Shown piece by piece: positions 20,084-33,000 of a DNA stretch of 64,000 nt. A program made the position numbers and the translations under genes. The first letter of the stretch is position 1. Every line of letters starts with the position of its first letter. Source of the stretch: Haberlea rhodopensis (lineage: Eukaryota > Streptophyta > Magnoliopsida > Lamiales > Gesneriaceae); the NCBI GenBank assembly GCA_907163345.1, contig CAJQUN010000052.1, forward strand, positions 1,240,001-1,304,000, written 5' to 3'. A model generated the notes under the pieces. It was not told where the DNA came from. It made no database searches and saw only the letters and a program-made list of their open reading frames with translations.

Positions 20084-22594
20084 GTAAAGATTATATACTT
20101 GTAATAACTTGATTACTATTTAACTACAAATGAGTAGTACTAGTGTTATAAAAACGTATTTATATTTGATAATTTGGAAATCAAATGATTAAATAATGGT
20201 GGTGCTTGATATTATTGAAAAAATAAAAATAACATGACATAAAATTGAAATTTCATGAGGATAAATACAAAACGGTGCACGTGGAAATGTGTGCAGGAAA
20301 CACATGACTCGGTTTGATAAAATTAGGGAGGTTGGATCTATCTCTTTCAAAATAATATTTGTCACTATGTTTAGCTTTTACTCAAACTCATACTCACACA
20401 CCTGGCTGAAGGCAAGCGAGAACAACTCTTTTCGCTGAGTCCTGGCCCTCCTCTTCACCCTGTCCTGCAGTAACAGAATCATCATATTTATTTGTCTTAG
20501 GAGAAGGAAGGCAAAGCCTCCTTCAGCCAGCTAATAAGAGAATTCATGAAGGACCTTTCATTTTAGATTGTCTTTAAAGACCTTCTCGAGGAACCTCGTA
20601 TAGTGGCCGAATAGAAGGCAGAAAGAACCGAGAAAAGGCAAAAGAGGAGAGAAATTAAAAACCCTCACTAAAGATATTGGGAAATGAATTTGGACAAGGA
20701 TCTTGCCACTGATTCTTCTTCACTTTTGTACATTATTTCATCTACTTGAACAGGTTAGGAATAGAAATTATTATGGTGTATGTGGTGCTTTCTACCTTAT
20801 TTTCGGTCAATAGTTCACTGCTTTTGAATTTGGTTAAGTGATTTCATTGAATTAAGTTATCTTTAGTAGAATAGAACATATAAAAGGAGTTGTGAAGGTA
20901 TAAACGATTATCCCTGTTTTATTTCTAATTTACATTTTTAATTTACATAGCTTTCATTGAATTATCTCAATTAAGTCGATGGATGAGAGCCACCATACAT
21001 AGTTAAAATCTGTGAAACTCTAATTAGATTCTTAACGTAGGCTATGAACTACCTAGATGTAGGAGTTTTTGTTCATCTTCAATTTAGGGGTGTAGCTATG
21101 TTTTGTATGTTATACACCTATGTTAATTTGATTTGATTGAAATTTTAAAACTGTATTTGATTTCTATATAAATGGAGTGAGTGTAGTATCATGACTATTT
21201 TGGAATCTAAGAATGATAATATTGAGAAGAGAGAATAAATTATCGACTATTATACCATAGGTGTCTTTATGTTTTGAAATAAAGCTTTTATTGGGTCTAA
21301 TTTTTGGGTTTTGTTTATGTAGCAAGTTGATATTGTTATTTATAGTTGCTTTAGCACTATAATGAGTAAAGCTAAAGTAATTTATAAAAGTGAATCCAAA
21401 AATAATGACAAATTGAATGAATCGACTAGAAGAGGTTTTTTCGTGATTTATAACAATTTATAATTTATTACCGATTGAATAAATGTTAAACTTTTGATGT
21501 AATTTCTAGATAAAAGCAGTTGATGTAAGGTGGGCAATCGACTAATATATTCATTTTTACGCCAATCATTGAGGTACGTTCTATCTTAATAAGAGCAGTA
21601 AATTATCATTGAGTAAACATATGGATTGAATAGCTTTAGTGATAAGATTTGAGAATATGTGATAAATTGATTAATTGGGATAGAATGATAATGAGTTGAG
21701 ATGGAATGATGATGTGGATCTTGTAGTATATTTTATATGTGGATTGATGATCGGATAGACGTTATATATGTGGTTGATGTGGACTGACAAGTCCTTGATG
21801 TAGGCCAATGGATGACACATATGGTCTGATGATAATGAATGCATTGCGACGCATTTCATATATAGATGATGAGATGATATGATGTAATATTGGACATCGT
21901 TTTTATGTTATATTGTTGTGTCTTGTTTGCCAGGATTAGTTCCAAGGTAACAAAACAATGTATTATTATTTGTTAAACTGTTGAGCTATATCGATTAGAT
22001 GTTTACGATCTGTATAATTTCTGTTGGTATTTTGATAAGAACGTATTGGGCGTTAGCTCACCCTTTTATGGGTTTTGTTTTTCAGGTTACATGGCAGGTA
22101 CTAGTGGACGGGGTCAGAGTTAGACTGACGACGAGATATAGGGTAGTGCCCACTAGTTTCTAGTGTTTGATATTACTGGAAGAACATACGTTTGATGTCC
22201 AATAGGTTTAAGAGATTATATGTTTATGTTTGTGTTTATGTGATGTTGATTAGCATCTCGATCATGTTTGTCAAATTTTATTTACATTGGGAAGTAATTA
22301 CTTTGGCGATAGAGGGCCTGTCATCATATGCTTAGGATTGTGATATGGGATTATGATATTTATGGTCGAGATGATGTTCGTTTGTTGTTTGATTTTAATA
22401 TATTTTGGTTCAAGTATCTTTTATAAATCATCACGTGGTCAGTCTTGGTTTTAGAGGGCCCCCATGTGTCTAGTTAAGATTTTACATTTATTTTTAAAAC
22501 GAATTTTTTAGCCGGAATATTATTGCTTGATTATTGATCACGATTAAATGTACTAATTTCATGATATTCTGAGATTAACTCGAGGGGCCCTACA
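20074..22594. mobile_element. Solo LTR, 2521 bp, with CCTTG target duplication
   Basis: It starts TGTAACACC and ends CCCTACA (TGTA/TACA inverted ends). It is flanked by CCTTG at 20069-20073 and 22595-22599. It has no internal gag-pol, PBS or polypurine tract, so it is a solo LTR left by recombination. A TATA-like CTATATAAAT lies at 21164-21173, and no coding region is convincing. Length and termini suit a Ty3/gypsy element, but the family is not identified. Orientation is uncertain, though the TATA suggests plus. Confidence 0.85.
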
Positions 22595-22599
22595 CCTTG

Positions 22600-23192
22600 T
22601 AGGTAATCAAAAGTAAGGCATATTCTCTTCTTTCATCAAATCGTTTCTTTTAAAGTCTTGATGAAGAGTAAGGACCTTATTGAAGTCACGATCTCCCAAA
22701 TTGTATGCAATTCTGGGATAGATGTTCGAGTCCATCTTTCGCGTACAAATTTCCTGCAACTGCTCCCAAACAAAAATCTTTAAGGTTCGGGATTCTCTTT
22801 TCAAAGATCGCTAGATTGAGTGGCGAATCAATTCATTCCTTGGAAGTTGCCTTGATAACTCTAATGGCTCCAATACGAATCCATGAGAGCGGACTAGCAA
22901 CGTCTCTTTTAACCTTGTTTTTAATCTCTTGAATATCTTTGTAGGGGATTAAGTGCATTTCAATTTGGTTTCCCGTGAATTCTAGCGGGATCGCAAATTC
23001 ATCGGTTGTCACCATACGTATAATCTGATGCTTCCTGCTTCGAAGACCAATCACATCCATTGTTTTTTTCATTGCTTCAACTGTAAATCCATCGTACATC
23101 TGAAGATTTGGCTCTTCTTTCATGATTATCATAAGAGTTTTATGAGAAACAATGGTGTGAGAGAAAAAACCTGACGGCTCTTCCCTAATCAT
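22600..23192 (-). pseudogene. Pararetroviral movement protein remnant, N-terminal part
   Basis: The minus-strand reading at 23192-22833 carries a 30K-superfamily core (SWIRIGAIRV preceded by a basic stretch); a downstream block in another frame carries FKRNDLMKEENMPY. The frame changes near 22835. The virus sequence stops at 22600 against the solo LTR and resumes at 20073. In exogenous relatives this protein enlarges plasmodesmata for cell-to-cell spread. This copy is disrupted. Confidence 0.6.
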
Positions 23193-23391
23193 GTGTTGAA
23201 GGAACTCTCATTCACTTTGATTCTGAACTGGATTCACCTCCATCATCATAATAGATTTCTTCTTCATAGATGCTTTACTATGAGGTGATATCCTCAAATT
23301 GATACACATGTAGCAAATCCTGGAAATAAACAGTATCTTCGAACTCATTGGTATGCTCGAATTGTTTTATTCCTCGGGTTTGGTTCTCTGG

Positions 23392-24632
23392 ACAATCTGT
23401 AGAGATATGTCCTCATTCTCCGCATGTCCAGCAGTTACAATCTTTAAAACTTTCATTCCCACACTTATGAGTGCGTCTGAAAGTCCTCTTCATTGGTGAT
23501 CTGTTAGCACTTGCTTGATTAGAACCTGTTGACGATGTTCTACTCCTTGTTGGTCCTTATCGTTGCCTTGATCTGTAATTTCGGGCTTTCTGCTTTGATC
23601 AGAGCTTAATAGGTCTCCATGAAGACCTAACTTTTCTCGAACTACTTACTCGGGCATAAGGATGATTTATGTGTTTTTTCATCTTCCGCCTTTGGGGGTA
23701 GTTTCCAATGATTGAGGGATATCATTCCCCGTACAACAAAGATGAGCTGTTTTGTTGATTCCTCTTAGCTTCTTGTAATTTTTTTGGAGTTTTGCTTGAT
23801 AGCACCATTCCACAAGTTTCATTTTAAGAAATGACATCCTCCTGGACACCGTCTCCATTTATTGCAGTGTATATTCCTGTAAAGCATATATCTCCATATA
23901 CTCGGTCTTTTGGCAAAGAACAGCTCGGCTGCATCCTTTTCTGTCATCTTTGCTTTACATCTATACTCTGTGAAGAGTTTGATGTACTCGTCTACATAAC
24001 AGACATCATGTAGTTCCATGATATATAGAGTTTGTCTATATTTTTTCGCATTTGTTCAATTCCTTCGAAGTAACCAACTCCAATGAAACAGATTTTAAAG
24101 AATTTAGTCATCTTGTTCACAATTGCTTTCAGGGACTCTCCGACTAAAACTTCTTCTCTGGTACCTGGGTCCATGAGTTCCCAGACAATTTTGGCTGATC
24201 CTTCCAGACTCATATTAAGGAGAAATATGAATCATTCTTTGTTTAGATCAAGTGTACATGATGCGACTCTCATTGCTGAAGCACATTCATCAATAAGAAC
24301 TTCTCGATTTTTGAAATCCAGAATATCCAGGTTGAGCATGAGCCCGTATTGATGTATCAGATCTAACTGATATTCTTGTATGGCGTCTGATGTAAATCTG
24401 GTCTGTGATTCCTTGTTCCAACTGGGGGATCTAAGTTTGCTCCAGCGGTAAAATCGTCTTGATGGGGCATTCTTTGATCTACACCGGGTGGTGGATTATT
24501 TGACCCGAAACGTTCTTGTGGTGATGGAAGTTGATAAATTCCGCCAACTTGATTTGTTTTAAAGTCTACGAGATTTAATCCCGCAAGTGAATCAGTAAGT
24601 TCACGTAGATCTTCCAGATTGATTCTTTCCAT
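23392..24632 (-). pseudogene. Pararetroviral coat protein region with CCHC knuckle, broken
   Basis: Minus-strand open pieces at 24632-24363, 24213-23992 and 24019-23819, in different frames, are followed by a CX2CX4HX4C zinc knuckle at 23433-23392. The knuckle contains an in-frame TGA. The motif WELMDPGTREEVLVG and a following basic region lie upstream, as in caulimovirid coat proteins, which have a conserved core and then a zinc knuckle. The gene cannot encode a continuous product. Confidence 0.55.
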
Positions 24633-25149
24633 TTACTTTGTAGTAAGGATTGGATCTCCTAGGATGATGGCAATCATCTTCTCAGTCTCCGTCAAAGGTC
24701 GTCAGACCTCCATCGCTTTCCCTTTTTGATGTAAAATAGGTTCTGTTGCATAGGACGGTGGTAGTCACCCTCCTTTTCTTCTTCCTGAAGGACTTGGTCG
24801 TGATTCCAACTCCTTGACTCCGGTTTGAACATCTCGATTGTTTTGAAGGATTTCCTCATGATGTTTAATCATAATTTCCATATGACTCTGAATCTGATGG
24901 ATCTGTGCAGGAACATGGTATTGTAAGTATCCATAACGATGCAATGTCTTCTGAATCTATCTAAGATCTTGGGAAATATTAGAAGTATCCGACTCGATTT
25001 CTCGAAAGGTTGGTTCTCCCATCATATTCGTCTTTTTCGGATCTCGTTGCGTTGTTAGGATCTGGAATCCTGTAGTTGTGTTCAGGATGATCTTCGTCCT
25101 GAGCTTAACTGGAACTTAAGTTTGATGTTCATCTTGTAAATGTTCCTCG

Positions 25150-25371
25150 CTATCTTCTCCAGTTGTTGATATTGGTATATGCTAGCTTGGCTAGCACCAC
25201 TTTCTCGTAGAATTTTTCATTCTGGTTGAAGCGTTTAGCTTCGGCCAGATATTCTTGATTTAGTTCTTCCAATTTTTGGAAGTACACCTGTATGAATAAC
25301 ACTTCGACCATTCGTTTGGATCCATATTCTGGTGTATTGTCTAATCCGTTTAGGATAATATTAATATTCAA
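25150..25371 (-). pseudogene. N-terminal pararetroviral ORF remnant
   Basis: A 73-codon minus-strand open stretch starting 33 bases after the primer site. It is rich in Glu, Lys and Gln (YFQKLEELNQEYLAEAKRF), suggesting a helical or coiled-coil segment. It is placed as the start of the first viral ORF by position only. Confidence 0.4.
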
Positions 25372-25403
25372 AATATTATTTTAATAATTCCAGAATAAAC
25401 ATA

Positions 25404-25416
25404 GTCTTTGATATCA
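25404..25416 (-). other. Degenerate tRNA-Met primer binding site
   Basis: The minus strand reads TGATATCAAAGAC. Ten of thirteen bases match the caulimovirid tRNA-iMet site TGGTATCAGAGCC. It lies just upstream of the first viral coding remnant, as in a linearised pararetrovirus genome. Confidence 0.5.
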
Positions 25417-25571
25417 TTTTCAAGGATCGAAATTGTGTAATTAAAGAATGTCAAAAGTCTGGGGTGTTTGTGAAAAGATGACTAAAAGTCAGGGGGTAGT
25501 TTGCAATTGACATATTTTAACTATTCAAGGGTAAGAAAGTAAATTTGCATAAGGTATGGAGTTGAAACTAA

Positions 25572-26841
25572 GGGGGGTGTATTGGTTATAGACTTTTATT
25601 GACTTTTATGGATTTTAAAAGTCTTGAGTTATTCAATCCAGACTTTTATATACTCTACAAAAGTCTAATGGTATTCAAGACAGACTTTCGTAGAGTTTTA
25701 AAAAGTCAGGTGGTATTCAAACTTGAATTTTTAAAACTTCATAAAAGTCTATAGGTATCCAAAATCTCAAAGACTTTTAATGACTTCTGTTGAAATCTTT
25801 AAGTACAAACTTTGATGCCCCATGTACATCCCAAAAAGGTTAAAAATTCTCAACCACTTCTAGTAAAGATTTGGAATGACTTTTAATTCCTAATTACCCT
25901 CATCTCTCTTTACTCTTTGCTATTTTCATTTCCGACACGACCACCTCCCCATTGGCTTTTCCTCCACTGTTTTCTACATGTACCCTTTCTTTAATCCTAA
26001 TGTGCGGCTCTTTATTCAATTATTGGTTTTTTCACATCTTATTTTTTATCCAATATAATACTAATATTTACACAAGTATTTTGATAAAATAGCAAGTTAA
26101 TATACTCAATTTTATATTAGATGATAGATTTTTAAAACGATTGTATGGGTCTATATCTATAAACAATTATAATATATATTTAATAAAAGATATTTATAAC
26201 GATATAAATTATCATGTTTAATTTAAAAAGTATGTTTTAAGAATTTTTATAGTAGTCAACTATCATCAAAAAATATTTTAAGTTTATAAAATGTTATTTA
26301 ATAGAAAACTTTTGTTTTTATTACACAAAATTATAGATTACAATTATATAGCAATATTAACTGAATCTTCAAAGTCGTCATCTTGAAGATGCAAAATAGT
26401 TGTTCAATATTTGTCATGCAAAAGAATTGAATATGTATTTTTCACATTTTTGACTGTTAAATAAGTAAAATGTGTTTACACTAATAGTAAAAAAAATATT
26501 ATATGTTGAAAAAGTTATTTATGTTCAATTGTTAGTTCAAAGAAATCAATTATAAGTTATAAAATCTATAGAGTCTATAAAATTCTTTTGATAATTCCGT
26601 GTAATTCTATAAAAGTTATTAGAAATATATCAATTTCATAAAAGCCCATCATTTAAAAAAGTCATTAAAAGTCTATAAAGTCCATAGAAATCTATTAAAA
26701 AGGTCTACGAGACTCTATACAAATCTTTTTATAACTCCATGAAATTCTATAAAAGTCAATAGAAATCTATCAACTTCATAAAAGTCAATCATTTAAAAAA
26801 GTCATTAAAAGTCAATAAAGTCGAGATTGAATACACCCCCC
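25572..26841. mobile_element. Harbinger-like non-autonomous element
   Basis: 1270 bases with terminal inverted repeats GGGGGGTGTATT...AATACACCCCCC, flanked by TAA on both sides (25569-25571 and 26842-26844), as for PIF/Harbinger. The subterminal regions are packed with GACTTTTAT on the left and its complement ATAAAAGTC on the right. The interior is AT-rich with no transposase. Confidence 0.8.
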
Positions 26842-26844
26842 TAA

Positions 26845-27631
26845 GTTGTAAAGGCAGGTAGAGAGTTGTAACATATTTTTCTTAGTATAATTAAAGAAAG
26901 TTTAAGTTTATGAATTTTACGTGAGTTTATCCTTAAATTTATTATGATCGAATTATTAAAAAAGTAATATCATATTTATGAAAAAAACAAAAAAAACAAA
27001 AAATAATTAATGAAATACTTGTAAGAAAAATAGTAATACTTGTTTTAATTTGGAAGATATATATTTGTCAAAATGTATCAGAAAAAAATAGTAATAGTTG
27101 TTTTAATTTGGAAGATATATATTTGTCACAATGTATTAAATTAGAGATTTAAATTGTAATCTAAAATTATACATAGTTTAATGTCAAAAAATAAAAGAAT
27201 TAAGAAAAAAAAAATGAGGTATTTTGGTCAATACAAGATAAATCACAAAATTAGCTCACCATATTAAATAATTCAAATACCATCTAATTTATCATGCTAT
27301 ATTATTTATTCTTATTTTTTATTTTATTATTATTCATATTACAAATCCTTCACTTGGTTAATTGTGAAAGTCCAATGAGTCGACCGAAGTTTGAGTTCGC
27401 AAAATATAACTATTTCATAAATAAATATTACAAATATTGAATTTTGCATTTATGTACATGGAAAAAAATAACTTGATTTCCCAAATCTTTAGGAATATTC
27501 TCTATATGACTTTACTCATGTTTAAATGCATAAAATTGAGAAGTGTTTTCTAAGCTATACCGGCTTGTACAGTATGGTCCTCAGTTATGTTTCAACTCGG
27601 TTGATTCAGGATCTCCGTTGATTGTTTTGTG
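26845..27631. other. AT-rich intergenic stretch
   Basis: Very AT-rich with A-runs. A 46-base stretch ending in atatatatttgtca recurs imperfectly (about 27037-27070 and 27090-27128). No gene or element ends were seen. Confidence 0.4.
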
Positions 27632-27639
27632 TTATCAAC

Positions 27640-28094
27640 TAGGAGTGTAAACGAATCGAACACGTTCATGAACTTTTCGAGTCGGCTCGATAAATATTTG
27701 ATTCGAATTCGAAATTCTCGAATTCGAGCCGAACTCGGACATGTTCGAACTTTTTTCGAGCCGAACTCGAGCTCAAATTACTTTGTTCGATAGTTCGCGA
27801 GCCGCTCGCGAACCTTAATATTTTACTAATATAATATAATTATATAGTAAATAAATATATTCGAACCTTTCGTGTATTTATTTTCGAGTAATAATTCAAA
27901 TAGCTCGCGAATATGTTCGAACATTTTCGAGCCGAACTCGAACTCGAACTCGAACTTTGATTCGACCCGATCTCGAGCCAAATTTTTTAAACTATTCGAA
28001 CTTCGAATCGAACTCGAATATAACTATTTCGAACCGAATTCGAACCTTAAAAATTTCTGCTTATTCGGCTCGATTCGGTTCGTTTACACCCCTA
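27640..28094. mobile_element. hAT-like foldback MITE
   Basis: 455 bases starting TAGGAGTGTAAACGAA and ending TTCGTTTACACCCCTA (near-perfect inverted ends). The 8-base target duplication TTATCAAC is at 27632-27639 and 28095-28102. The interior consists of interleaved TTCGA/TCGAA motifs, so the strand can fold on itself. Translated open stretches rich in Ser/Asn are by-products of this repeat. Confidence 0.85.
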
Positions 28095-28102
28095 TTATCA
28101 AC

Positions 28103-29215
28103 TGATGACATCGTCCATGTTATTAGACCCGACCAAGAGTCATAATTTTCGAACACTTATGGTTCATGAGTTTATTGAAATTTCTTTTATATTTTTAAAT
28201 TTAAAATATATGTAGATTTGAACTCATTACCTCCAACTCGAATAATTAACCTCAACCATAAGCTATAGAGGCTTGTTAATCTAAATTGATTATTATAATT
28301 TATATATATTAATCATTCAAATATATCTAGTACATTTTGATCATTTGAATTTGAATTCTCACATTATTTTATGATTAATCAATGAAGTAAAACACATTCA
28401 AATACCTTTTTTATATTTTTTTTTTCAAATTTTAATAATATTTAAAAGTTTTTTTTTCAAAAAACAATTGTCAAACCGTAATCGTAACTGTTGGTTGACC
28501 GTAACCGACGGTTCATGAACAATATTCAGAACCGTTAAGGAAAAGTAAGGTTAATGATCGAGGTTTTTTAGATCGTCTAAACGATTTTGAACCGTGATCA
28601 GGTCTACATATCATTGATGATATTTTCTAGATAAACTAGGTTATATAAAAAAAAATCGAATAAAGATTCAAAAAATTCCATATATAAGCATATGGAGCAT
28701 TAACTTTTAACACCCATTATTTTGCAGATTTCATTGATATTACTCGGTGTAGTGCCCGGAGGTTATAATAACATTGGATGAGAAAATATTATGGTCCAAA
28801 ATTTTAGAATCCTCCGGGCATCATAAATCTAACCTTATTTTGCATCTCCTATTATCATCATTATTTATTAAGATTATCTATACCATATTATAATGTGTGA
28901 GTATCTTAGAGTAACTATTTTGGTATGAGTATTATGAAATTTAAAAAATACCCTCTATTTTCTTTAGTAATAACCATGAGACAATGAGATAAATAGATAA
29001 TATCGAAAGATCACATATTAACTTTCCAACTTAGTTTTCAATTTTTCATCAGTTTTTTTCCTTCCGAAAATATGTGCGATAATTTTTCCTCTTCCCCCAT
29101 AAAATATCATATTTAAATCAGATATTTCAAATATAAAAATTTAGTAAATATATACAATATATAAAATTTAAAATTTTATTACACAAGTAACGGGTGTATA
29201 TCAAAACTAGTATTT
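28103..29215. other. Intergenic stretch with one strong hairpin
   Basis: AT-rich sequence upstream of the GPI-anchored protein gene. At 28753-28762 and 28811-28820 the 10-mers TGCCCGGAGG and CCTCCGGGCA form a perfect GC-rich inverted repeat around a 48-base loop. Nothing else was recognised. Confidence 0.5.
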
Positions 29216-29500
29216 ATTATTATTCACTGCACAGCACAATTATTCCCAAATTTCATTCCATTCCCTTCACTCATTCAGCAAAACCCTCGACCACTGTCCT
29301 CCACGCGCCGTCCTCCGCCACCGCCATACGTGTCTTACCTTTCTTTCACCTTTCAGTCTTAGATTCCAGAGACGCCGCCAACTGTTCCTCCACCAACTTC
29401 GCTTCCACCTGCCGACCGTTTCTCCGCCTCAGCCGCTTCCATCCTTGTCTCATCTTCATTTTTCCCACCGTGCTCATATTGAAACTTCATCTCTTGCTGG
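29216..29500 (+). other. Probable 5' UTR exon of the GPI-anchored protein gene
   Basis: A C- and CT-rich stretch, unlike the AT-rich flanks, ending at a good donor (CTGG|GTACGTC) at 29500/29501. A matching acceptor (TTTTCAG) at 30056 precedes the ATG exon. The exact transcript start cannot be read. An open stretch through it is probably not translated. Confidence 0.5.
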
Positions 29501-30080
29501 GTACGTCAAATATAGTTTTTTGCATGTGCTTGTTTTTGAAAAAAAATTTGTGCTACACTATCAGATCTACTACACATTGTTTTGATCATTTATTTTGGTT
29601 TGATCCTTTCATAGGCTTGATTTGGTTTGTCAACTAATTCCATATCTCGTCAAATCCTATGAAGCTCCAGGCTTTCAAGGGTGATGGATTATAGATTTGT
29701 TTTTAGCTGGCTGATACAACGGATAATCATTGCCTTTTTGGTTTTTTCTTCAGTTTCTCACTATAAGTTGAATATCAGTTCGGTTATTAGTTAATTTAAT
29801 TGTGTAGATGAAAGTTCCAAAATTAGTCAATTGAACAATGTATGAAGAAGAACCTGCGAGAATTTGCAGATGGTTCACATGAAATTTTAAATGGCATTAT
29901 GTATATATATTTTTATTGTGTGTGAGGCTGTGCTTTGGTAGTCCTATATGACCTTTATATATCTTAGTATGATATATTGTCTTGTTTAATAGGTATTTTG
30001 ACGGCCAACAAGTTTAAGTTTGGATTGCCATGTGGAGTCATATCACTAGTTTTCAGGTTGCCTGATGGTTTACAGGTGTT

Positions 30081-33000
30081 ATGGATTGTTTGAAAACTGC
30101 GATTCATGTCAAGGGTAAGCTATCTTAGATTTTATATGTAGGATTTTTTTGGCTGAACAATGCACTGGATATTTTGGAAAAGGAGTTATGGAATTGTTTG
30201 TGCATCTAATTCTCTGACGTCCATGCTCTATGCCCTCTATAAGAAAATCATACTACTGAATTTTGCTAATTTTTAAGATCCTGGTCAAAGAATATATATT
30301 ATAATTAGTTATGATCGAAGTATTCATGATATTGTTGGGGAGCAATAATTGCACCAACTAGGATAATGATCTAAATGTGGTGCTTGGCTGGTTTATAAAA
30401 AATTGAATTACACCATTACCACTAGCTATATATTTTATGATGCGGTGAATGCTCGATCCTACAATTGGTGTTAGAGGTGGTAATATTGTTGGGAACAATA
30501 ATTTCCCCTGTTGGGAAAGTGATCAAAATGTGTTGCTTGGGTTGTCTAAGATTTAAATTACATCATTACTGTTAGCTCCATCATTATCTCTGTGTGTGTG
30601 GCATTACCAAAATAGCTGTTTATCTATGCAAATAGAATGACTTTAAAAGTTTTGATATCTGATTCATGTTTAATGGATTTGCACTTTGCAGGCTCTTGGC
30701 TCCACTGGGTATTACAACTGGTTTTCTGGTTATGCAGCTTTGATAATGTTTTGGCTCTGCTTGCAGAAGCAGAGCATACTCAGATTTCTTCAGCTTCTGT
30801 GCTGGCTAGCCCACCGAAAACTGGAAGCTTTGAACCCATTGAAATATCACCAGCTGTTATTCCACACAATTCATTTCCTGTTGGATCTTTTCCACCAATG
30901 TATCCAACCTATCCAAATACTTATGATCCAGTCTTGACTGGAAGATGTCCTGTAAATTTTTCTGCCATTTCTACTATAATGGAAATAACAGCATCTGACT
31001 GTAATCAGCCGTTAGCAGCAGTTGTAGGAAATGTGATATGCTGCCCACAGTTTAGTAGCTTGCTCCACATTTTTCAAGGATTTTACAGCACGGGTTCTGA
31101 TAATTTAGTCTTACAAAATGCAGTTGCTGATGATTGTTTTAAAGATATTGTCAGTATACTAGCCAGTAGAGGAGCCAACAGTTCGATACCTACAATATGC
31201 TCAACAAAGTCTTCAAATCTTACTGGAGGATCTTGTCCTGTGAAGGACATTACAAATTTTGAGAAAATGGTGAACACAAGCAAAATATTGGAGGCTTGCA
31301 GCATAGTTGATCCTCTCAAAGAATGCTGTAGACCAATTTGTCAGCCTGTGATAATGGAGGCTGCTCTTACGATATCCGGTATGCAGTCATTCATGAACGA
31401 TAAAAAGAATATAGTCGGACTGCCAGATAATGGTGACATGATTAACGATTGCAAAAGGGTGGTCTATTCATGGGTCTCAATCAAACTTCCTCATGATTCT
31501 GCAAATAAAGCATTCCGAATATTGTCCTCCTGTAAGGTTAACAGAGGTTAGTATTATCTATTTCACTTTTAATTATAAGTTTTCCTCAGTCCTTGTACCA
31601 AAAAGACGTCATGTTTTATGATCTCTCACCAGCAATTGTGGTGTATCCTTTAATGATTCCACATAGTTATTCATCAAAAGCTATATGCATAACTACTATG
31701 TGATGCTTTTCTGGTGCTTTCTATGTTCCAAGTTAGTAGAGGATGTTATGGAATTATGTTTTTGTTCTAAAAAAATGAGTTTCGGTTGATTATTTTAATT
31801 TTTTTTCTTAACTGTCAGATGTTGCCATTTGCTTATTTTTGTACTGTCAAGATTGACATGTTTGATTACAGCATATGCTGAAATGTGCCTAAACAACATT
31901 TACTCGATGAATTTGTTATTTTGTCATGTATATACTCGACTCAACATAGAATATTCTGTATTTCAGTGTCTATTTTATATGATGATCTGGATAAATAGTT
32001 GCTTTTTTCGTGTGAAAGTAATCCCTAAACAAATTTAATACCTCAATTTAGAGCAATGCCAGTTCAGAAATGCTTCGAAGAAATTCTTACTATCTTGTAT
32101 TCGAAACCAACATACAGAGAACAGACTGTGCATTAATCAACTACTAACAATCTTCATAACTATACCCGGTAAGAGGATGGATGAATGGAGATTAGATTGG
32201 GACACAGTAAAATCATGGGAGGTTATATTGTAATTTTAGAATGTATTATTTGATTTCTAACGGTGTCTTCTAAATTCCCCAGCATATCCTATATTAATAT
32301 ATATGGAAAATTTCATGTGGAATCTTTTAGAATAATTTGTTGCAAGATGGTTTTGTACTCAGGTGTAACTGATAAGTAAGCGTGTTTTTGTAATCATTTT
32401 CCTTCTGGAATGTAGCTTGTCCTTTGGATTTAGAACAGCCATCCGAGGTGATTGCGGCATGCAAAAACGTTACTGCCCCAAGTCCTTCCTGTTGCAGCTC
32501 ATTAAGTTCTTACATAGCAGGGCTACAACGGCAAATGTTGATAACAAATCGTCAAGCAATAATATGTGCGACTTTGTTTGGGTCTATGCTGCAGAAGGGT
32601 GGGGTAATGACAAATATTTATGAGCATTGTGATGTGGACCTGAAAGATTTTAGTCTCCAAGGTCAGAATTTGTTTTTTTTACAGTTCAATCTCACATTGT
32701 AAATCATTTTTTCACTAATCATCTTTGCTGTTTCTGTTTTTCTTCTGGAGCAGCGTATGGTCAACAAGGTACTCTTTTCTTCCCGCTTATCTTGTATTTT
32801 ACATAGTATTCTATATTTATGTTACTTTCATTTGTTTTACGTGTTTTGTAGTGGTATTGTATGTGGTATTGTATGTATTTTTATTTTGTTATTTAACTTA
32901 TCTTCACTTTAATATTTCCTTTAGACTATGACTGGGAGTAATCGTAAGATGGATACAGGAGGGAGAACACAAAGGGCTTGTTTGGTCTGGTTTTGGGAGT

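Larger units (their letters stand above)
19640..25416 (-). mobile_element. Endogenous pararetrovirus fragment (Caulimoviridae-like), broken
   Basis: On the minus strand this shows, in order, a degenerate tRNA-Met primer site, an N-terminal coding region, a coat-protein-like region ending in a CCHC zinc knuckle, and a 30K-superfamily movement protein region. Coat protein before movement protein recalls cavemo- and solendoviruses (family knowledge from memory). Many stops and frameshifts are present. No protease, reverse transcriptase or RNase H was found; the fragment ends near 19640 next to the RabGAP promoter. A solo LTR (20074-22594) interrupts the movement protein region. It is an old, non-functional copy. 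Confidence 0.7.

Noticed and set aside
27872..28145. Ser/Asn/Glu-rich open frames
   Set aside because: Translation of the TTCGA-type repeats of the hAT foldback element.
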